Source of the DNA: Nitrospiraceae bacterium
GTDB taxonomy: Bacteria > Nitrospirota > Nitrospiria > Nitrospirales > Nitrospiraceae
Direction of reading: 5' to 3'
NCBI GenBank assembly: GCA_900299325.1
Contig: OMJK01000067.1
Location: 1-38,449, forward strand
DNA length: 38,449 nucleotides
Shown: positions 34,433 through 38,449 of the stretch, piece after piece
How positions within the stretch are numbered: the stretch's first letter is position 1
How the letters are laid out: each line of letters opens with the position of its first letter
Translations under genes and position numbers: made by a program
Notes under the pieces: model-generated
Told to the model about the DNA's origin: nothing
Seen by the model: the letters and a program-made list of their open reading frames with translations, nothing else
Databases searched by the model: none

Positions 34433-35950
34433 TTACTTCGCGCCGTATCCCATCTTTTGTTTGAAGGTCGTAATCATCTCTTTCAGCTTGCCCCCGACCT
34501 TGTCGTCGATCTTGCCGATACTCGTGACTTCTTTCTTCAGGTCGGGATGGTGTTGCTGAATATAATGGAGCAGGTCGCTTTCGAACTGCTGCACCTTGTC
34601 GACCGGCACATCGTCGAGAAAGCCGTTGACGCCGGCATAAATCGACAACACCTGGTCGGCCACCGGCATCGGCTTGTATTGCCCCTGCTTCAACAGCTCC
34701 ACCATGCGGACGCCGCGGGCGAGCTGCATCTGGGTGGCCTTGTCGAGTTCGCTGCCGAACTGGGCGAACGCCGCCATCTCGCGGTATTGGGCCAGGTCCA
34801 ACCGCAGCGTACCCGCCACCTGCTTCATGGTCTTGATCTGCGCGGATCCGCCGACGCGCGACACCGACAGGCCGACGTTAATCGCAGGTCGAATGCCGGA
34901 ATAAAACAAATCGCTGCCGAGATAAATCTGGCCGTCGGTGATCGAAATGACGTTGGTTGGAATGTAGGCCGACACGTCGCCAGCCTGCGTTTCAATAATC
35001 GGCAGCGCGGTCAAGCTACCACCGCCGAGCTTGTCGCTCAGCTTGGCGGCCCGCTCGAGTAACCGGGAGTGCAGATAAAACACGTCGCCTGGATAGGCTT
35101 CGCGGCCCGGTGGTCTGCGGAGCAACAGTGACAGCTGCCGATAGGCCACCGCGTGCTTCGAGAGGTCGTCGTACACGATTAACGCATGCTTGCCGTTGTC
35201 GCGGAAATATTCTCCAATTGCAGCACCGGCGAAGGGTGCCAGGAACTGCATCGGCGCGGCGTCGCTCGCCGTGGCCGAGACGACCATGCTGTATTCCATC
35301 GCGTGGTGTTCTTCGAGCGTTTTGACAACACGGGCGACGGTCGAACGCTTCTGACCGATAGCGACATAGATACAGAAGACGCCGAGGCCCTTCTGGTTGA
35401 TGATCGTATCGACTGCGATCGCTGTCTTGCCGGTCTGCCGGTCGCCGATGATCAGTTCGCGCTGTCCGCGGCCGATGGGAATCATGGCGTCGATCGCCTT
35501 GATGCCGGTCTGCAACGGTTCGCGGACCGATTGTCTGGTGTTCACGCCAGGTGCGACGACTTCGATACGGGAAGAGTGTTGCGACTTGATCGGGCCCTTG
35601 CCGTCGATCGGCTGGCCGATGGCGTTGACGACACGGCCGACCAAGGCTTCGCCGACGGGAATTTCCGCGATGCGGCCCGTGCGCTTGACCGGATCGCCTT
35701 CCTTAATCCCAACGTCGTCGCCCATCAACACGGCGCCGACGTTGTCCTCTTCGAGGTTCAGCGCGATGCCGTACAGCCCGCCAGGGAACTCCAACATTTC
35801 GCCGGCCATGGCGCCATCGAGGCCATAGACCTTGGCGATGCCGTCGCCGACCTGAATGACCGAACCGGTCTCTTTGACGTCGACCTGCTTGTCGAAGCCT
35901 TTGATCTTTTCTTTAATGATCGCACTGATTTCTTCCGCTTTGATCTGCAT
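34433..35950 (-). CDS. atpA: ATP synthase F1 alpha subunit
   Basis: The non-catalytic nucleotide-binding subunit, 505 residues. Walker A GDRQTGKT is at 169-176, with [15 protein letters not shown] and [22 protein letters not shown] (carrying the conserved arginine finger) further on. The ATG at 35950 has AGGAG upstream. It lies between atpH and atpG as is usual. Confidence 0.98.
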   Translation of the reverse strand: MQIKAEEISAIIKEKIKGFDKQVDVKETGSVIQVGDGIAKVYGLDGAMAGEMLEFPGGLYGIALNLEEDNVGAVLMGDDVGIKEGDPVKRTGRIAEIPVGEALVGRVVNAIGQPIDGKGPIKSQHSSRIEVVAPGVNTRQSVREPLQTGIKAIDAMIPIGRGQRELIIGDRQTGKTAIAVDTIINQKGLGVFCIYVAIGQKRSTVARVVKTLEEHHAMEYSMVVSATASDAAPMQFLAPFAGAAIGEYFRDNGKHALIVYDDLSKHAVAYRQLSLLLRRPPGREAYPGDVFYLHSRLLERAAKLSDKLGGGSLTALPIIETQAGDVSAYIPTNVISITDGQIYLGSDLFYSGIRPAINVGLSVSRVGGSAQIKTMKQVAGTLRLDLAQYREMAAFAQFGSELDKATQMQLARGVRMVELLKQGQYKPMPVADQVLSIYAGVNGFLDDVPVDKVQQFESDLLHYIQQHHPDLKKEVTSIGKIDDKVGGKLKEMITTFKQKMGYGAK

Positions 35951-35964
35951 GAGAGCTCCTTAGA

Positions 35965-36504
35965 CTAGTCTCGTGTCAGCAATGTCTGCATGTCGTTCAA
36001 CCGCCCGCGGACCGTGCTGTCGACAACGGTGCTGCCGATATGAATTTGCAATCCGGCAAGGTGGTTGGGGTTGGTCTCAAAGGTGACGTCGACGTCGCGC
36101 TTCAGCTGCTCACGGAGGCGCGCTTTGATCCGGTCTTGTTCGGCTTTGGGCAGTGCGGCGGCTGACGACACGGTGACCTGCTGGGTGCCTTTGGACTGAT
36201 CGACCAGCCGGCCGAAGGCGTCGGCGATGTCCGGCAAAAATCCAACCCGGTTTTTTTTCACCAACTGGCCCAGAAACGCTTTGCCGGCAGGCGGGCACCC
36301 GAGTCGTCCGCCGAGTTCGGTCAGTACGGCGATCTTCTGGTCGACGCCGAAGGCCGGCGAGGCAACGACATGGCGCAGGGCGGACGAATCCTTCATGGCC
36401 TGTCCGAGGCCATTCAATGTCCCCCGCGTCGCTTCGATGTTCGATTGATCCAGAAGCTCGAAGAGTGCTTGGGCGTACCGTCGCGCAACTGCTGTCTTGA
36501 TCAC
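35965..36504 (-). CDS. atpH: ATP synthase F1 delta subunit
   Basis: The delta (OSCP-type) subunit of 179 residues links F1 to the peripheral stalk. It has TAVARRYAQALFELLDQ at the N-terminus, then FLGQLVKKNRVGFLPDIADAF and NPNHLAGLQIHIGSTVVDSTVRGRLN near the end. The start is a GTG at 36502-36504. It begins the F1 gene cluster; no atpB, atpE or atpF lies upstream, as mnmA is there instead. Confidence 0.95.
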   Translation of the reverse strand: MIKTAVARRYAQALFELLDQSNIEATRGTLNGLGQAMKDSSALRHVVASPAFGVDQKIAVLTELGGRLGCPPAGKAFLGQLVKKNRVGFLPDIADAFGRLVDQSKGTQQVTVSSAAALPKAEQDRIKARLREQLKRDVDVTFETNPNHLAGLQIHIGSTVVDSTVRGRLNDMQTLLTRD

Positions 36505-36579
36505 TGTCCTGATCCGCTCATGGCTATGGCGTTGAGACGAACGGGAACTTCCGTGCGGCAGGCACGAAAAGGGCGCGCA

Positions 36580-36609
36580 AACCTATCATTCAAGGGCGGA
36601 ATCTGTCAA
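36580..36609 (-). promoter_or_regulatory. Possible promoter of the atpHAGDC cluster
   Basis: On the minus strand TTGACA (36609-36604) is followed after 18 bases by TAGGTT (36585-36580). It lies in the 113-base gap between mnmA and atpH, giving a leader of about 70 bases. The -10 is weak, but the 18-base spacing matches the other promoters seen here. Confidence 0.45.
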
Positions 36610-36617
36610 CACGAACG

Positions 36618-37715
36618 TCAGCAGGACGCGGGTGCAAAGGGCTGAATGATTCCGCCGCCGAGCACCCGGTCGTCACGATAGAACACGGCCGATTGTCCGG
36701 GACTCAACGCGCGCTGCGGAGTGTGAAAGTGAATGCGGACTGTCGTCGCATCGAGGGGGTGGAGCGTGGCGGGTGTGGCGGGTGTCGCATAGCGCACCTT
36801 GACCTGAACCTCTGCGGGGCTATGGCCCAGGCCGGAATCCAGCCGATTCAGATCGGCCACGTCGCAGGTGCTTCGTAGCAGCGAGTCCTTCGGCCCCAGC
36901 ACCACGGTGTTGGTTGCCGGCTGGACTTGCTGGACGTAGAGGCGCTGACCAGCGGCAATTCCCAGTCCGCGGCGCTGGCCCGGCGTGTAGAACGCAATGC
37001 CGTCGTGGTTGCCGAGGTGCTGCCCCGATTCGTCGACGAACGCGCCGGGCCGCTTTGCGTCCGGGGCTTCCTTTTCGATGAAGGTCCGGTAATCGCCGTG
37101 GCTGACGAAACAGATCTCTTGGCTTTCCTTCAACTCATCAGCCGGCAGGCCCAGCGCCTCCGCTTCCTGCCAGACCTCGGATTTGTGCATGGTCCCGACG
37201 GGGAACCGCAGTTGCGGCAGCCAGGCGGCGCTGAGGCGGTACAGGAAATAGCTCTGATCCTTCTTAGGATCGACTGCGCGATGGAGTGTCGGCCCGCCGG
37301 GTTCGTGCCGGACGCAAACGTAGTGCCCGGTGGCCACATACGGAATGCCGCGCTCGGCGGCCAGATCGATCAATCCGCGCAGCTTCACGCGCTCGTTGCA
37401 CCGCACGCAGGGATTTGGCGTCGTGCCGGCCAGATAACCCTGAAGAAAATCGTCGATCACGTTGTGGCGAAACGTCCGGCGTTGGTCGATGACCTCATAC
37501 GGAATCTTGAGCTTCTGGGCGACGAACTTCGCGATGCCGATCTTGCAACAGCCCCGCTCCTGCCACTTCTTGGAGGCGGCGACGGTGTCGTCCTCATGTT
37601 CCCAGACCTGGAGCGTGACGCCGTGGACGTCGTATCCCTGGCGCACCAGGAGCGCGGCGGCGACAGAACTGTCGACTCCGCCGCTCATGCCGAGCAGCAC
37701 GCGCGGACGTGACAT
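36618..37715 (-). CDS. mnmA: tRNA-specific 2-thiouridylase MnmA
   Basis: MnmA thiolates U34 of tRNA-Lys, -Glu and -Gln. The PP-loop SGGVDSS is at 11-17. The two catalytic cysteines are Cys103 (NPCVRCN) and Cys202 (ESQEICFV). ATGHYV and DQSYFLY are conserved substrate-binding segments, and LHPLDATTVRIHFHTPQRALSPGQSAVFY forms the C-terminal beta-barrel. At 365 residues it has standard length. It precedes atpH on the same strand with a probable promoter between. No sulfur-relay tusBCDE genes are here. Confidence 0.96.
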   Translation of the reverse strand: MSRPRVLLGMSGGVDSSVAAALLVRQGYDVHGVTLQVWEHEDDTVAASKKWQERGCCKIGIAKFVAQKLKIPYEVIDQRRTFRHNVIDDFLQGYLAGTTPNPCVRCNERVKLRGLIDLAAERGIPYVATGHYVCVRHEPGGPTLHRAVDPKKDQSYFLYRLSAAWLPQLRFPVGTMHKSEVWQEAEALGLPADELKESQEICFVSHGDYRTFIEKEAPDAKRPGAFVDESGQHLGNHDGIAFYTPGQRRGLGIAAGQRLYVQQVQPATNTVVLGPKDSLLRSTCDVADLNRLDSGLGHSPAEVQVKVRYATPATPATLHPLDATTVRIHFHTPQRALSPGQSAVFYRDDRVLGGGIIQPFAPASC

Positions 37716-37751
37716 AGTGGCGTTATTGTACTGGGGAAATGAGGATCGGGG

Positions 37752-38198
37752 CTAGAGGTCGGTCGTGCCGACCTTCTCGCCGTACGGGGCAAGTTCATGC
37801 ACGGTCGAACCGTTCACGGATTCGCGCTCGGTCCACTTCTGCGCGCCCATATCGCACATACCATGGAAGTGAGCGCCTTCTTCGATGGAGATCGAGGGGG
37901 TTCGAATGTCTCCGATGAAGATACCCGGCTTGAGGATCTGCACTTTGTCTGTGGCGGTGACCGTGCCGTTGATTTTTCCGCTGGTCATCACGACGGCTGC
38001 GGAAACCGCGCCTTGAATGACAGCATGCTCACCGACAATGACGGCGCCGGCGCTGTGGATTTCGCCCTCCAGGCTGCCGTCGATGCGCACGGTGCCTTCC
38101 GAATTGACGATGCCCTTGAAGTGGACACCTTTTGCGAGGAACGTAAAGTTCTGGTCCTCGCCGGCCGCCTGCAGTTTCTTATCGCCGATGGTCCACAT
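37752..38198 (-). CDS. Bactofilin family cytoskeletal protein
   Basis: The 148-residue protein has the bactofilin (DUF583) beta-helical core: FLAKGVHFKGIVNSEGTVRIDGSLEGEI, VIVGEHAVIQGAVSAAVVMTSG and IRTPSISIEEGAHFHGMCDM. The core is flanked by short disordered tails, typical of these self-polymerising membrane-associated filaments, which organise cell shape or polar structures. A strong GAGGAGGG lies before the ATG at 38198. It is 36 bases upstream of mnmA on the same strand. No M23 peptidase partner is visible. Confidence 0.92.
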   Translation of the reverse strand: MWTIGDKKLQAAGEDQNFTFLAKGVHFKGIVNSEGTVRIDGSLEGEIHSAGAVIVGEHAVIQGAVSAAVVMTSGKINGTVTATDKVQILKPGIFIGDIRTPSISIEEGAHFHGMCDMGAQKWTERESVNGSTVHELAPYGEKVGTTDL

Positions 38199-38449
38199 GC
38201 GCCCTCCTCGGTCGACCGCCGCTCAGGCTCTCGGTCGTTTAAAATGATTAATAATCCTAACTAAATAATGATTTCGCCGTGGCTGCCGTCGAATAACGTC
38301 CGATCAGCGAACGATGCCGATCATCAGTCGTAATGAAAATGATCTTCGGCGTGACCCGCCCCCTGTAGTTGTACCAGCGTGAATGTGAGTCACGCACAAC
38401 GCGATGCGATCGCTTCTGGTGCTGGGGGACGATAGCCCAGCGCACTGTG
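38199..38449. other. Upstream region of the bactofilin gene to window end
   Basis: An AT-rich patch (38238-38270) probably includes the bactofilin promoter, but no clear -35/-10 pair stands out. An inverted repeat, GCGTGA (38377-38382) and TCACGC (38390-38395), extends with GTTGT/ACAAC through a 4-base bulge and could be a terminator or operator. A minus-strand frame at 38257-38445 has no ribosome-binding site and unusual composition; it may be noise or the tail of a gene beyond the edge. Confidence 0.4.

Noticed and set aside
38257-38445. A 62-codon minus-strand frame at the right edge
   Set aside because: No ribosome-binding site or known motif; composition differs from the neighbouring genes. 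A gene tail from outside the window cannot be excluded.

Overview
The window is about 60% GC bacterial chromosome, densely packed. I found no insertion sequence, phage gene, CRISPR array or rRNA. Gene content points to a Nitrospirota (Nitrospira-like) bacterium: a ferredoxin-type nitrite/sulfite reductase fused to a TusA domain in an assimilatory sulfate operon, an archaeal-type PheRS, a bactofilin and several small zinc-ribbon proteins. This taxonomic call is inference; no ribosomal RNA is present to confirm it.

Layout. (1) 1-8865, minus strand: a sulfate-assimilation operon. An Rrf2 regulator without cysteines sits at the head behind a sigma70-like promoter with a palindromic operator candidate. 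It is followed by the siroheme reductase-TusA fusion, cysH (APS-type reductase), a YbiB/TrpD2-like protein, cysD and cysNC, then an Mrp/NBP35 Fe-S carrier and a zinc-ribbon protein cut by the window edge. (2) 9134-10214: an orphan Fis-type regulator with a receiver-like N-terminus, and HU. (3) 10216-13567, plus strand: tRNA-Val(GAC), then thrS-infC-rpmI-rplT, with infC starting at ATC. (4) 13567-19976, minus strand: fmt-rsmB-rpe-pheS-pheT, where both PheRS subunits are of archaeal/eukaryotic type. (5) 20032-20143: initiator tRNA-fMet, divergent from fmt. (6) 20144-26361: envelope and signalling genes (lytic transglycosylase, lipoprotein, diguanylate cyclase, beta-helix protein, TPR protein, DUF2726 protein, anmK). 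(7) 26488-29153: a zinc/manganese ABC importer. (8) 29204-30425: small genes. (9) 30474-37715, minus strand: mnmA, the F1 part of ATP synthase (atpHAGDC) and an rluD-like gene. (10) 37752-38449: a bactofilin and its upstream region.

How the genes work together. The first operon activates sulfate to APS (CysD/CysN), reduces APS to sulfite (CysH with the cysteine pattern of Fe-S APS reductases) and sulfite to sulfide (siroheme reductase). PAPS may not be needed, which fits the degraded APS-kinase domain on CysN. The centre holds translation genes: two aminoacyl-tRNA synthetases, IF-3, L35, L20, formyltransferase beside its initiator-tRNA substrate, and an rRNA methyltransferase; mnmA and the rluD-like gene lie further right. 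I saw no obvious wholly new defence or mobile system. The best leads are the composite sulfur operon (multi-domain reductase, YbiB-like member, degenerate kinase, Rrf2 control) and the archaeal-type PheRS lying next to rplT, where a bacterial pheST would be expected.
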